A stretch of DNA of 64,000 nt from Tenodera sinensis. Lineage: Eukaryota; Arthropoda; Insecta; Mantodea; Mantidae. Shown here piece after piece: positions 12,105-22,570 of the stretch. Each line of letters begins with the position of its first letter. Positions within the stretch are counted from its first letter, which is position 1. The notes beneath the pieces were generated by a model, which was not told the DNA's origin, searched no databases, and worked only from the letters and a program-made list of their open reading frames with translations. The DNA is taken from contig CM060967.1 in assembly GCA_030765045.1 (NCBI GenBank), forward strand, positions 164,558,751 through 164,622,750, in the 5' to 3' direction. The translations under genes and the position numbers were made by a program.

Positions 12105-12555
12105 AGCCTTTGAAGTCCTCTTCATTCTGGATGACATTTGCATAACTAGTAAACCGTAAGAGATACACAAAATCTCACTGTAGAAAAAAATTAGATTTAA
12201 AGCACCCAATTCACATAAAATCAGCTTTCTTTTTTTTAGAGGTAAGCATTTTCGAAATATTCCTTATCATTAGTTTGAATTTTCAAACTTATTGGTACAT
12301 TTTCAAATAACAAGTCATTCCTTTTGCATGTCTCAGCCATGCAAAGAATGTCAAAGCCATCACCTAGTAACCAGGTTTTAAAACATTTCACTGTCCCTTT
12401 AGGCTACTGTATTCTCCTATACCCATTGTACCTACAAGGAAATATGTAATAAAACCATTTTTATAAACGTTTATCTCGACCAACATGAAGTAAATACAAG
12501 ACTAGTTTTATAAGAGTAAGTTGATAAAGTCCTGTGAGATCAGATTTTTAGATAA
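12105..12555 (-). mobile_element. F12 internal and 5' portion
   Basis: On the minus strand this carries the CTGATC/CTCACAGGACTTTATC-like head near 12540, the GTTGGTCGAGATAAACG block, GTAGGTACAATGGG, and the TTACGGTTTACTAGTTATGC block at the left. The 3' half including the microsatellite is missing. It abuts SINE-B, so the truncation may be due to insertion or recombination there. Confidence 0.65.
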
Positions 12556-12597
12556 GTACCATACATTATTATATTTCAAATGTCTGTATCTTCATTT

Positions 12598-12950
12598 GAC
12601 CGCCTCGTAGCGCAGTTGGTAGCACGCTTACCTCTGGCTCGGAGGACCCGGGTTCGATCCCGGTACCAACATGAGGATTTTTCCCCCGCTGGGAGGTCTA
12701 GCACGGGGTGCACTCAGCCTCGTTAGGTCCCGGACCAATTGAGGAGCTACTTGATGGAGAAGTAGCGACCCCAAGTCGAGAAGGCCGCATAACTGGCCGG
12801 GAGGGCTCGGGGCGCTGACCATGTTCCACCCTCCAGTACTGCACCCCACCAATGTAATCTGTAGTGGGCAGAGGTGGGGGACGCAGCGACTTGGCGGTAA
12901 ACCTTGGCCATTAATGGGCTGTTGTGCTAGGGTTTAGTTTAGTAGCTTCA
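12598..12950 (+). repeat. SINE-C copy, tRNA-derived
   Basis: The head reads GCCTCGTAGCGCAGTTGG (A-box) and then GGTTCGATCCCGG (B-box) with tRNA spacing, followed by a non-tRNA body ending in GGGTTTAGTTTAGTAG. The acceptor-stem halves are not complementary, so this is not a tRNA gene. The same body is at 57550-57800, and the same head at 30478-30605. Confidence 0.8.
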
Positions 12951-13024
12951 TTTGGTCTCGTATCTCTTAGCATCATAAAGAATCCATTTTAGGGAGATAC
13001 ATAATCCCTGATATCAATATTTAA

Positions 13025-13270
13025 TGAAGCCCACCTCCGTGGCGTAGGGGTAGCATGTCTGCCTAAAATTCAAGACGTCCTGAGTTTAAATTGCGGTTAT
13101 GGTGAGCTGTCTAAATAAGTTAGTTTTTTTTTTTTTTGGGGGGGGGGGGTGGCTCCCCTTATACCGAGAAGACGTATGGGTGGCTTTAAGCTCTTTTGAA
13201 CATGATTTTATGTCTGTCATTCATCGTTCCTTATGATCTATCAGGTCAAAGGACATTAAACTTAAATATA
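13025..13270 (+). repeat. SINE-D copy
   Basis: Head CCTCCGTGGCGTAGGGGTAG with a B-box-like GAGTTTAAATTGC, a T then G homopolymer around 13122-13150, then a tail with ATTCATCGTTCCTTATGA. Related copies are at 18335-18560 and 40258-40500. Confidence 0.55.
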
Positions 13271-13439
13271 GACCTATACTGATTGAATAACTGAACAACA
13301 GACCTACTTTTAAGGGGGGGGGGGGATATTTGGGATTATATGTAAGATTTATTATTTGCAAGATCCCTTGAGCAGTTGCGGCATTTTATTCTGCAAGAAA
13401 TGACCACCATAAGCTCCTGCAGACTGCAAATGATAAAGT

Positions 13440-13940
13440 CGTATTACATATTCTTCTTTTTTATCTGATTGCCCTCACCTTACAAGCCTGTGCCTAGGGT
13501 CAGACGCCTGTCGGGAGCACAGGAACCTATGGACCGGACAGAGTGAATATCTGGACGCGGGTGGTCAGCCCAGTACCAGGTATGAGAGTGAGCAAGAGGA
13601 TGATATGAAATGCAGGCGAAATGGATGATTGGAAAGGTGATGATGGAGAAGTTGGTGGAATGAGTGGCGGGGGAAACCGGGGAGCCTGGAGAAAACCCGT
13701 CCAGACGCCGCTTCGTCAAACCATGAATACCACATGTGGGTCTCCGGGATCGAACCCGGGCCGCCTAGGTAGTAGGCGAGCGATCTGAACGCGTGTTGTG
13801 ATTACGACTGTTATCTTGGCCTTGATTTGGAATAGCGTTGATTTCACGTCTCCTACCCCAAGTGTGTTAAGCAGGTTGCAGAACCTAACGTGTTGGGGTT
13901 TACCCACCACTGGTCTAACCGCTGGGCCACGGTGCCGCCG
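13440..13940 (-). repeat. SINE-E copy, long tRNA-derived repeat
   Basis: On the minus strand the B-box region GGTTCGATCCCGGAGACC is followed by a long body (ATTCATGGTTTGACGAAGCG, GGTTTTCTCC, CCCAGTACC on the other strand). The same body is at 20385-20850 (+), 56830-57150 (-) and partly at 57285-57500. The open frames here are by-products of the repeat. Confidence 0.75.
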
Positions 13941-14147
13941 GTATTATATATTAAACAATATGTGTTGCTTATAGATGTCCACAAAATTACACCGATTTCG
14001 ACCAAACTTGGCACTGAAACCTTTGACACAAGGCAAACATTACTGTCTGGCTAAGAATTCGAAATTTACTCTATTTCATACAATTAATTATTTAATATTA
14101 TATAATGCTTACAAAGGCTCACAAGTGTCTACACCTACCTCTGCCAA

Positions 14148-14350
14148 CGACAGTCGGTCTGGGTGGCTCAGACGCTGATCCCAAGAGTTCAAATCCGGCC
14201 CAGACTGATGGCTTTTAAGTGTGGTTAAAAACGACAGCTCCATGTCAGTAGATTTACTGGCATGTAAAAGAACTCCTGTGGGACAAAATTCCAACACACC
14301 GGTGACTCTGATGTGATCCTGGCAATTGACAGCGTCGTTAAACAACAAAA
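14148..14350 (+). repeat. SINE-F copy
   Basis: Head GGTCTGGGTGGCTCAGACG with B-box-like GTTCAAATCCGG, then GGCTTTTAAGTGTGGTTAAA, and the tail TGATCCTGGCAATTGACAGC followed by GTCGTTAAACAACAAAAT. A shorter copy with the same tail is at 51270-51425. Confidence 0.75.
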
Positions 14351-16254
14351 TAGTTTAATCTGCCAGCGATAATTGTGGTAACTCGAACATTGCCAACATA
14401 AGCACAATTACTTACGTTTTCATGTCCTCACAAAATAACAAAGGAACAGCGAGTTCGTGTAATATTCATTGATCTCCTCTCTGACATCGGTCATGGAGTA
14501 ATAACAGTCGAATATGGTACTCCTTTTGCTATGATGTTCCTTAAACTCCTATTATTTTTTCTAAGTCAAAACAGGTAGTCCGAATGCAACAACACGGAAG
14601 TCACTCAGCTGCATTAACGGGAAATCCTCATTACAAACTGCGATATTTGTGGTTGTTCAACAGTGTTTTTGTATAGTATTTTCTCGCTATTTTTAATTTA
14701 AGTATACAGGATGGAAGGGAAGGGATTCCTTCTAATATGTGCTTCATAGAAGCATTACAAACAAAAAATTCCAATGGCATTTTCTTCTTTGATCAGTCGA
14801 TTTTGAAAAAATAGTTTTTTTTTTATCCAAATTGGATGCGTAATTCCACAAGAATGCACGAAGATAACTGTTACTTGTAAGATGCGTAGAGTAATATTTC
14901 TGACATAGCTTCGGTAGCAATTATGGGACATCACACAGGATTTCGAAAAAAGTAATCACTTAAAAGGCGTGAAGGAATACTCCGATCTGCTCTTTCAGAC
15001 GTGCAGTAAGTCGACAACGTTACGCTGAGGTTGGTCAGGGAATTGACCTGGTTTTTAGATGTAAACAGCTTGTTGCCAGGTTGTTTTCGACAAAACTAAA
15101 ATATCTCCGTAGGAAATGGTCAACGACAAAAAATATGATACAAAATGTGTTCGAAATACCAAAATCTACCACCAGTTTAAATTAATGTAATGATTTCCTT
15201 TCCACCCGATATATTTACAGTGGCACGTTGCTTTTGAACTCAAAATTTAGTTCATTCTTGAACTTTCCTTCTGTGGTATTTATAGTTGCTCAGGAGTGCC
15301 TTTGTATAGTGTTTTATCGTTGTTTTTATTCATTTATTTTGTTCATTTTTTGTTCTTTATAGTTTCCTGAGAATTTTAATTAACTATTTGTGTGTCTTAA
15401 GCAATAATGTTTAAATGTCTCCGAGGAAATGCAAAGCTTAGGCAAGTGCCTAAAAGTTAAAGGGATAAATCATCAAAACACGGGCAATAACCAAGTATTT
15501 GAGCGAGTTAAATTATATACTGGCGGAACAATCCTTGGCGGGACCGGTTTCGCGGCGTGCAGCCGACCGGCGAGGCTGGTTTTGTGCAGGTGATAAGAAG
15601 TCTGCAGTAAAACGATAGTATAGTACGATTTGTCAAGTATGTTATTTCTAACAAGCATAATACGGTGAAATAGGCAAAACAGAGGTTTTGAAGCAGGACG
15701 CATGTCGTAATTTCTGATCACTAAGAAAACATGCATTTTATACACAATGTAAACATTTGCCGTGTGTTTGTTCAGCAGAATATGTCCATTTTCATATAAA
15801 ATGAGCGTACACGAGTTGGGCACAAAATCTCGCTCTAAAGAGCGCTGGAAATGGACGCTATTTTTTTCTAACCACACCGAAGTGGACACATTTTTGTTCA
15901 CCAAATATATTACTTCACTAGCCACGCACTTTGGTCAGTATAAATTGTGTGTAAAATTATACCAAAAATATGCTAAGTGCCGGCAAGACGAATGGCTACT
16001 CCCTAATTATTACTTATTGGCTGTAAGATTTGCTGTTCAAACACGTAACATTGATTGAGTGTGTCACAGTCGAGTATGCGCATGTAAGCTTGCCCCCCTG
16101 TGAGCATAGACTCGGAGCATACGCTCAACAGCGGCTTAAGCATCTTCACCTACCTCAAATCCTGCCGCTCTGCCCATCACTTACAATAAAGCCTAGACCG
16201 CAATCTTCTAACATGTTGCAACTATTTCTATAGTGCTTACATTAAAAAGTTAAT
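14351..16254. other. No gene; possible small inverted-repeat element
   Basis: TATACAGGATGGAAGGGAAG (about 14704) and, reversed, TCGGGTGGAAAGGAAATC (about 15190-15212) form imperfect inverted ends of a unit of about 510 bp, flanked by TA. This could be a MITE, at low confidence. The overlapping frames at 15473-16058 on opposite strands have no recognisable domain. GC-rich words near 15530-15590 are unexplained. Confidence 0.3.
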
Positions 16255-16385
16255 ATGTTACACTTATATAATTTTCTCTACCCACTATAGCTTCTACAAA
16301 CTGTTCTTATAAACATTTACATTTCTATCCACTCATTTTAATCGAGATAACTTCTTGCAGCAATAGCTATATTATATGTTTTGCT
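16255..16385 (+). mobile_element. Possible F12 head fragment
   Basis: TTTTCTCTACCCACTATAGC, then ACAAACTGTTCTTATAAAC and AATCGAGATAACTTCTTGCAG follow the order of the F12 5' region, but divergence is high. Confidence 0.35.
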
Positions 16386-16599
16386 ATGCAGAGTTATTTA
16401 AAACTTTTGAAACACATGGCTGATTAACATGAAACTCGGTGTATGAACATGGGAACTCAAAAACTATAGGTATTAATTAAATCATATTAATGATCTTTTT
16501 GCTATTTCCAGTTTAACTCTTCAGGCATGTATTCTTTTAAAAGTGACTTATTATAAAAAAAAAAACACCCTCCACCACAGCATTTCTATGACACAGTAT

Positions 16600-17154
16600 T
16601 GTGACAAAATAAGTCTGATTACTTTTCATTTTATTGTCTTTTAAAATTTTACCACAAACACTGTTTTCTTGTCGTCGTTAACACAGTCTAGAGTCCTTCG
16701 TGCTATCAGAAATCACAATTGTGCTTCTCATAACCTTGCTCAGTCCTTTCAGTGTATTTGTTCACTTCGTCTGTCTCTCATACACTACGGTAATGCAATC
16801 ACTCGACACTCGAGAAATCTTTCCGACAACCGACGTATCTTTCACACATGCACAGCTATCTCACACTCACTAAAACACTGACCACCTCATGTCTGTAACT
16901 GTAACTCTCTAACTAACCAACTCCGGTTTCCTCGCCTCCTTATAAAGAGGAGATGATGTCACACGGACCTTTCCTGATCTCCACAAACACGCCGCCGGTT
17001 ACAATTCTTTCTCGAAGGCTGCGGAGAAACCCCATTTTGTGTAACTGCTTGATTGTTGTTAGTCACGTGATCGCTCGCGTGAGTGGTGTGAGAAAGCTTA
17101 GCCCCGTTCGTCCTTTGTAGTGCGCCGAGCCCAGCTTTATAATATAGTACCACA
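16600..17154 (-). mobile_element. LTR-like block A
   Basis: Read on the minus strand it begins TGTGGTACTATATT and ends TTTTGTCACA. It contains a CTTTATAAGG TATA-like box (plus-strand 16939-16950) and AATAAAATG (plus-strand 16628-16636) shortly before the end. The last 300 bp lines up by eye with block B (52809-53480, -) and block C (32100-32495, +): GTGAGTG..., GAAAGAC, TATGAGAAG, GACT...GTTAA, AATAAA-TG, TTTGTCACA. This is the layout of an LTR (U3-R-U5). No matching target duplication was found, so the boundaries are approximate. No pol sequence was seen beside it. Confidence 0.6.
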
Positions 17155-18334
17155 CTTCAGAGAACTTTTTTGTTTTCTGTCAAATCACAGCAAAGAGTAT
17201 ATTAACCAATCCCACATCATCACCAGATGCTGAAGTGTGTTGTTTAAACTTAGCTTTGAAAGCTTCCTTTGCTTCCTAGCACAGAGAAACGCCCCAACGT
17301 CACATTTTCACTGATTCTCTTATCTTCTTGAAATCTTTCCAGCGTACATTCCACTTATTTCGAACCAAGATTTGGTTGCTGACATATCACATCTGGATTC
17401 AAACTCATTAGCCCAGTAACTTAAATTTTAGAGGGCTCTTATCCAAGAGTTTCTTGACATTTGGCACTAACGTTTTCTCATATTCAGATTTAAAACCAAG
17501 AATCTTGTTACAGTCTTGTTTATTCAAATGTCTTCTTTTTACTAAATGCGACATCAGGTTTGGTTACCTGAATAAAGTTTCTTAGTTCCCGTAGATCAAG
17601 CAAAATCAGGCTATTAATATCAGCAATAATTTCCAATTTACTGTGCCTTACAAACTGATTCATCAAACTAGCTCTAGGTTTGACAGCAATATTAGCAAGA
17701 AATTCATATCCAAAAAATATATATAATTCCCCTTTTCGTTGAACTGCAACTAGGTTTAATGAACATGTCAATAATTGTGTGTTGTTATATGTACTATTCT
17801 GAAGTTGAAGAAGTTTTGATTCACTTGCATGTGAATGTAATGCCTGGCACCCCATATTTGTGAGTTTAAACTTCCTTCTGCACGCTGGGATCACAGTTCG
17901 CTCCCAATTTTAAAAAGACACAGTGGCAGCAGATTACAACAGTCTGATGATAGAATAACTCAATCTGAAACTGCATTCACAAAAATATGAACAACCTCAT
18001 GTCCCTAACAAGTTTGAAAGTTATTCTGCATTTAGCTGGTAACTTGCCACTTCAAGGGATGGGAGCAAACTTTAAGGAAGAAAAAATATTGTAATACTTC
18101 TCAACGGTAGTTTTTCGTCAGTATGAATTACCAGACACACAATTCCCTGACACAACACAATATTTTAAATACTCCTTTTCACTTTCCGTGGCCATCTTGC
18201 AATTCCCTGACTTTTTCTGAGCTTCCCTGACTTTCCAGGTCGCTGGGAAACCTGTGTATGCTACCCGCTTTAAAATTCTCCTTTCCTTCCACGCAATCAC
18301 GAAAAATAACTGAATACCACGGGACTTCAAGCAA
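17155..18334. other. Unrecognised; one 124-codon minus-strand frame
   Basis: The frame 17520-17894 (-) has mixed composition (GELYIFFGYEFLANIAVKP) and reads more like protein than its neighbours, but I cannot name a family and it has no supporting context. Around 18180-18250 the word GTCAGGGAA recurs three to four times on the minus strand, a short interspersed motif of unknown origin. Confidence 0.35.
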
Positions 18335-18560
18335 CAATAAAGTATTCGTTAGCGTGTTAGTCTCGCATTCAAGAGATCCCGAGTTCGAATCTAGGTTAGG
18401 ATAAGTTACCAATTAGATATTTTTCGGAGTTTTCTCTTATTCTGACAAGACGAATATTAGGTAACTCTATGACCCAGGTCTATTTGACATCATTTCAACC
18501 ATTTCAGTCATTCGCCGTCCGAAATGACCTACCCAGATAAAGGACAAATCCATGTTGTTG
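18335..18560 (+). repeat. SINE-D copy
   Basis: Head TTCGTTAGCGTGTTAGTC with B-box-like GAGTTCGAATCTAGG. The tail contains CATTCGCCGTCCGAAATGAC, matching the 40258-40500 copy (CATTCACCATCCGATATGAC). Confidence 0.65.
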
Positions 18561-18666
18561 ACTAACTGCAACCAGAATCAAACTAGTTCAATGACCTTCT
18601 ACAATAATAACGGTATAGAATCTGAGATTCGCTATAACGTCTACAATTCGCGAATGCACTATTTTT

Positions 18667-19532
18667 ACTTTCTCTACTGGTAAGTAGGGCAAGTATTGTA
18701 TTCCACCCAAAAATTCGAAGTCAAGATTTCACCGGAAATACATGTTTTGAGGCCCCCTGAATCCCAAAAAAAAAAGCATTTTTAGAAAAAGGTCCGTGTG
18801 TCTGTGTGTCTGTGTGTCTGTGTGTCTGTCAGTCTGTCAGTCTGTCAGTCTGTGGACAGCATAGCTCAAAAACGAAAAGTCGGTTAAAAACCAAAGTTGG
18901 TATTTAAGTTTAATGTCGTTCAAGGATGTGACACGAAGATTTTGAAGAAAATAGCCCCACCCTAAACTACCCTTTACATGGAAAATTTTTCGAAAATTTT
19001 TATTTTCTTGAAAATGGCTCTAACAATTTTGATTAAAATGTCATATGTTTGAGATATTTTGATGACAAATGAAATGTATATCTTGAATTTTCTGGCTATA
19101 GCCCCTGTAGTCGTATTTACTCTGGACGACTTTTACATAACTGGTAAACCGTTAGAGATAGACCAAATTATACTATACAAAAAATGTAGATCTTGCTAAA
19201 ATACACAATTTATGTCTCAATAAATTTTCTTGTAGGGTGAACCATTTCGGAGATATACCTTGTTATGTGTGTGAGTTTCGGAAAACTTGGAACTTTCGTG
19301 AAATGGGTCATCGTTGTTCATTTTTTTATATGTTACGTGTACAAAGAGAAGGGAATCTCAAAGCTTTAAAAGATTTGACTATCGCACAAAGCCTACTGTA
19401 TTCCAATATTCCCCTTGCACCTACAAGGAAATAAGCAATAAGATAATTTGTACAAATGTTTATTTTAACTAACACGAAGAAGATATAGGAATAAGAGTTT
19501 GTAAGAATGGTTAGTACAAGAGTAGAGAAAGT
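18667..19532 (-). mobile_element. F12 element, complete copy
   Basis: A complete copy, 866 bp, bounded on the plus strand by ACTTTCTCTACT (18667-18678) and AGTAGAGAAAGT (19521-19532), a perfect 12-bp inverted pair. The internal microsatellite here is GTGTCT/CAGTCTGT-type (about 18797-18853) instead of CA. No reading frame longer than about 75 codons and no transposase motif is present, so the element is non-autonomous. Conserved flank-like bases continue outside the 5' terminal repeat (CATGTGAGTGCAACACATCAG), so the true end may lie about 25-30 bp further out. Confidence 0.8.
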
Positions 19533-19682
19533 CATGTGAGTGCAACACATCAGATTTTTTTCCTTCTTCTTCTTTTACTACTGCATTTCGCGACTGTATT
19601 ATGCATGCAATACCTATTATTAGATCCAAATTCATGAATTTTAGCACAAAAAATCTAATATGCTGCACTCACATGACTTTCT
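19525..19682. repeat. Inverted pair of F12 5' ends
   Basis: The left arm 19525-19561 and right arm 19648-19682 are reverse complements over about 35 bp with roughly three mismatches, separated by about 85 bp. Two F12 heads lie back to back, the right one without a body. Confidence 0.75.
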
Positions 19683-19944
19683 ACTGATTTATAAAGTGTT
19701 CATGAAATCATCACTCATCAGAAAAAGAAAAAAACATGATGCTGTTGTGCTCGAGGCAAAACGAATCTTTACATTTTTATAAATAAGCCTATTTTCTGTT
19801 AGGAGAAAAATGTCTTTGTAGATGCCGAAGCTTCTTTCGACGTCCATGAAACAATTGGAGCAAACTTTGTATGCATTCAGAATGGCAGCGCTACAGATAT
19901 GGCAAATCTTCGGATTCTTCTGAACACTATGTAGTTGAAATTAT

Positions 19945-20375
19945 AAATAAGTATTGGAACGTTCAAACCTATAACAAGGAATATCTGGGAGATGGTTAGC
20001 TCCACAAAGAATTTGTCGTAACTTGTGTGCTTTAACGAAATGTATCCTATTTTGTGTGTAGTAATATTAGGCCCATCTCTCAAGCTGCATCAGCTGTGTA
20101 AAAATCATTCAGAATGAAGAGTATATCAGGCTAGTCTGAGAAAATTGAAGATGTACATGTAATTTCCCATCTTGAACGTATCTCAAATATATGGTATTGA
20201 ATCAAAATCATTAAAGCAATTTTTGAGAAAATCAACATTTTGGATGATGGTCCATGTAAAGGATAGTTTGGGATGAGGGAATTGTTCTGAAAATTGTTGT
20301 ATTGCATCTTTGGAATATGTTGAACTTAGTTTGGTATTTAACCGACTTTTCATTTTTGAGTCATAGTGTTCATAG
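19945..20375 (+). mobile_element. F12 central fragment
   Basis: Matches the middle of the family: AACAAGGAATATCTGGGAG, TGCTTTAACGAAATG, CATTCAGAATGAAGAG, TTTTGAGTCATAGTGTTCATAGACAG in short blocks. It ends just before a SINE-E head, so a SINE insertion or a junction may have removed the 3' end. Confidence 0.65.
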
Positions 20376-20384
20376 ACAGACGCA

Positions 20385-20850
20385 CACTTGAGATTGCACG
20401 GGCCGAAATTCTTAGGTTCGATCCGGTCCGAGGTTATGGTGTACCACCGGGCCCTGACTTGGTTGTGTAATTTTGCTTTAAACAAAATTATTTTGCAGTT
20501 ATTGAAATTATGTTTAGACCGATCGTATATCACCAAGGCGGCCCGAGTTAAATCCCAGGGACTCGCATGTGGTATTCGTGTTGGACGAAACGGTGTCTGG
20601 GCGGGTTTTCTCCGGGTTCTCAGGTTTCCCCCGTCACTCATTGCACCAACCGCTGCATCATCACGTTTCCAATCATCCATTTCACTTGCATTATCATCCT
20701 GTTCCTCATTCACATATCTTGTACTGGGCTGACCAGGTCTTCATCTGGCCGGTCCATAGGTTCGTCTGCTCCCCAAACAGGCATCTGAGCCTAGGCTTGT
20801 AAGTCCTAGGGGATGCAAGTTCTTCATACGGGGAGGCTAATCAGATGAAG
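20385..20850 (+). repeat. SINE-E copy
   Basis: A tRNA-like start with GGTTCGATCCGG near 20416, then a second head-like piece (CCAAGGCGGCCCGAGTTAAA) and the family body GGCGGGTTTTCTCCGGGTTC. Two overlapping 70-110-codon frames here are by-products. Confidence 0.65.
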
Positions 20851-22089
20851 TTGTTGTTATTATTACTGTTGTTATTATTCTTATTGAATTATATAGAATT
20901 CCTAGTAAAGAAATAATACGATAATTATGACATTCTGGGAATTCCGACATCGGGGATCAAAAAATAAAATAAATAACTTTGCACTTCTTAATTTTCAAGC
21001 TCGGGTTCGGCCCGAGGCCGAAAAAACATTTTTCAAATTAAGCCCGAACCCGATCCGCGGACCGGACCGGAATGGGCCTAGAGCCGAGGGCTTGGCCAGA
21101 ACCCATGCAAACCTGGGTTATACCTGCTGTTACTTGACACGCTCTTGCACTGAGACACTGCGGCTCCACAGTGAAAGCCCAGAATAGAGCCATCCATAAC
21201 TTTTATGAGCGCGGGAAACGTCAACAGGGGAATCCACGAGCTTGATAAACCCTACAAGCTAAGGCGACGAAGGTGATAATCAGCATGGTGGTGATCAAGA
21301 ATGTTCCTTCTGTTATTGTTGAAGTGCTGGAATTATGAGCATCGTGCTCTGCATTCACAATGTGGACAACTACAGGGCGCAGATTAAGCAACGGAACGGA
21401 GATGTACTGTTGGATTATGCTGCTGCTATCAATAAATTGCTGTATTGTTGACGCCAAGTACCTACAGGATTAGTCTGATTGTTTTACGACTATGCGTGCC
21501 TAATCTAGTTCATTTGCCTGCAATGGAGCGATTTGAAAGCATCCGGGCGCTTTCTTTCACCAATCTCTCAAGGAGCAATTTAGTATGAGGTTTACCAAGC
21601 ATCATTTCTGAACTAGCTTCTGAAACTGCAGCATCTACTTTTATGTGTTTATTTAACGTACCATTTGGATGCGCCATTGAATTGATGTTCAGTTCTTTAT
21701 AAACATCGTTAACTATGCAACCCTGTGACTAAGTTCTGAGGGGAGGGGCTTAGCACCTCAGCCTATAGATATTTTGTGCCCATATCCCTAATTTATCTAT
21801 CTACCTACCTGCCTACTTATTTACCTACCTGCCTACCTACCTACCTACCTATCTCTCTATCACTGTCTGTCTCTCTCTCTCTCTCTCTGTCTCTGTCTGT
21901 CTATTTATTTAATTATGAATACAACAGGCATGAGCCTAATGCTCATTTACATACAATTATTTTCAAATTTAACATGAAACAAACTAAAATTAAAAATAAA
22001 GTAAACGTATTGAAGGAAAAAAGAGAAATAAAAAAGAAATAACAACAAAAGAAAATAACAATAACATAATAAATCAGTTCTAATTCTAA
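20851..22089. other. No gene; GC patch and microsatellites
   Basis: At 21000-21085 a GC-rich patch with GGGTTCGGCCCGAGGCC and, later, GCCCGAACCCGATCC forms partial inverted words. At 21797-21902 CTAC and TC repeats are present. Nothing coding was recognised. Confidence 0.45.
21797..21902 (+). repeat. Compound CTAC/TACC and TC microsatellite
   Basis: Tetranucleotide ACCT/CTAC units pass into TC dinucleotides. The frame reading YLPTYLPT and SLSLSL is an artefact of this tract. Confidence 0.9.
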
Positions 22090-22570
22090 AATGTTATATT
22101 AATCTATATAAATTATTCACTATGACATTTTTGAATCGAGTTTCTGATGTGTTGAATATATCTACATCAAAATAGTGAAGACTTATATAAGTATAAAACT
22201 ATATTTAGTGGTGAATTTTTGTGGATTTAAGTGTTTGTTCTTGAGGTGAAAAATAATTTCTGGAATCTACTTATTTTATTTGGCACATAAAACAATATAC
22301 TTGCAACAATTTCACTATCAGCAATAATCAAGTGTAGGACTTCTTGCAAAAATATGAATCCTGCAATGTCTCTTCTAGCGCTTAAAACTTTACACTTAAA
22401 TATTTTATAACGGTTTGACAATTTGTGTACATATTTTAAAAGTTTTGTTTGTATTTTTTCTATTAAAGTGAAGTATTTTGTGGTGTTAGTATTCCAAATA
22501 ATAGATACATAATCAAGGTTCTAACAAATTAGTTGTAAAGTTGAACTTTGAATGTGCATGAATTTCGAAT
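22090..22570 (-). pseudogene. LINE reverse-transcriptase C-terminal remnant
   Basis: The minus-strand frame 22227-22421 contains LSARRDIAGFIFLQEVLHL, then LFYVPNKISRFQKLFFTSRTNT. In Jockey/CR1-type LINEs the post-RT thumb region typically has L..RR...D..FLYK...G..., then F.VP....R....F....RTN. The order and spacing match. Upstream minus-strand sequence toward 22570 continues the similarity with stops. 5'-truncated and dead. Confidence 0.6.

Noticed and set aside
12598..12671. tRNA gene
   Set aside because: A- and B-boxes are present, but the acceptor-stem halves do not pair and the sequence continues into a repeated non-tRNA body. It is a SINE. The same holds at 30484-30556 and 62163-62235.
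17520..17894. 124-codon minus-strand frame as a gene
   Set aside because: Protein-like composition, but no family recognised and no flanking exon. Left as unassigned.
20388..20802. Overlapping 73-176-codon frames on both strands
   Set aside because: All lie in a SINE-E copy and an F12 fragment.
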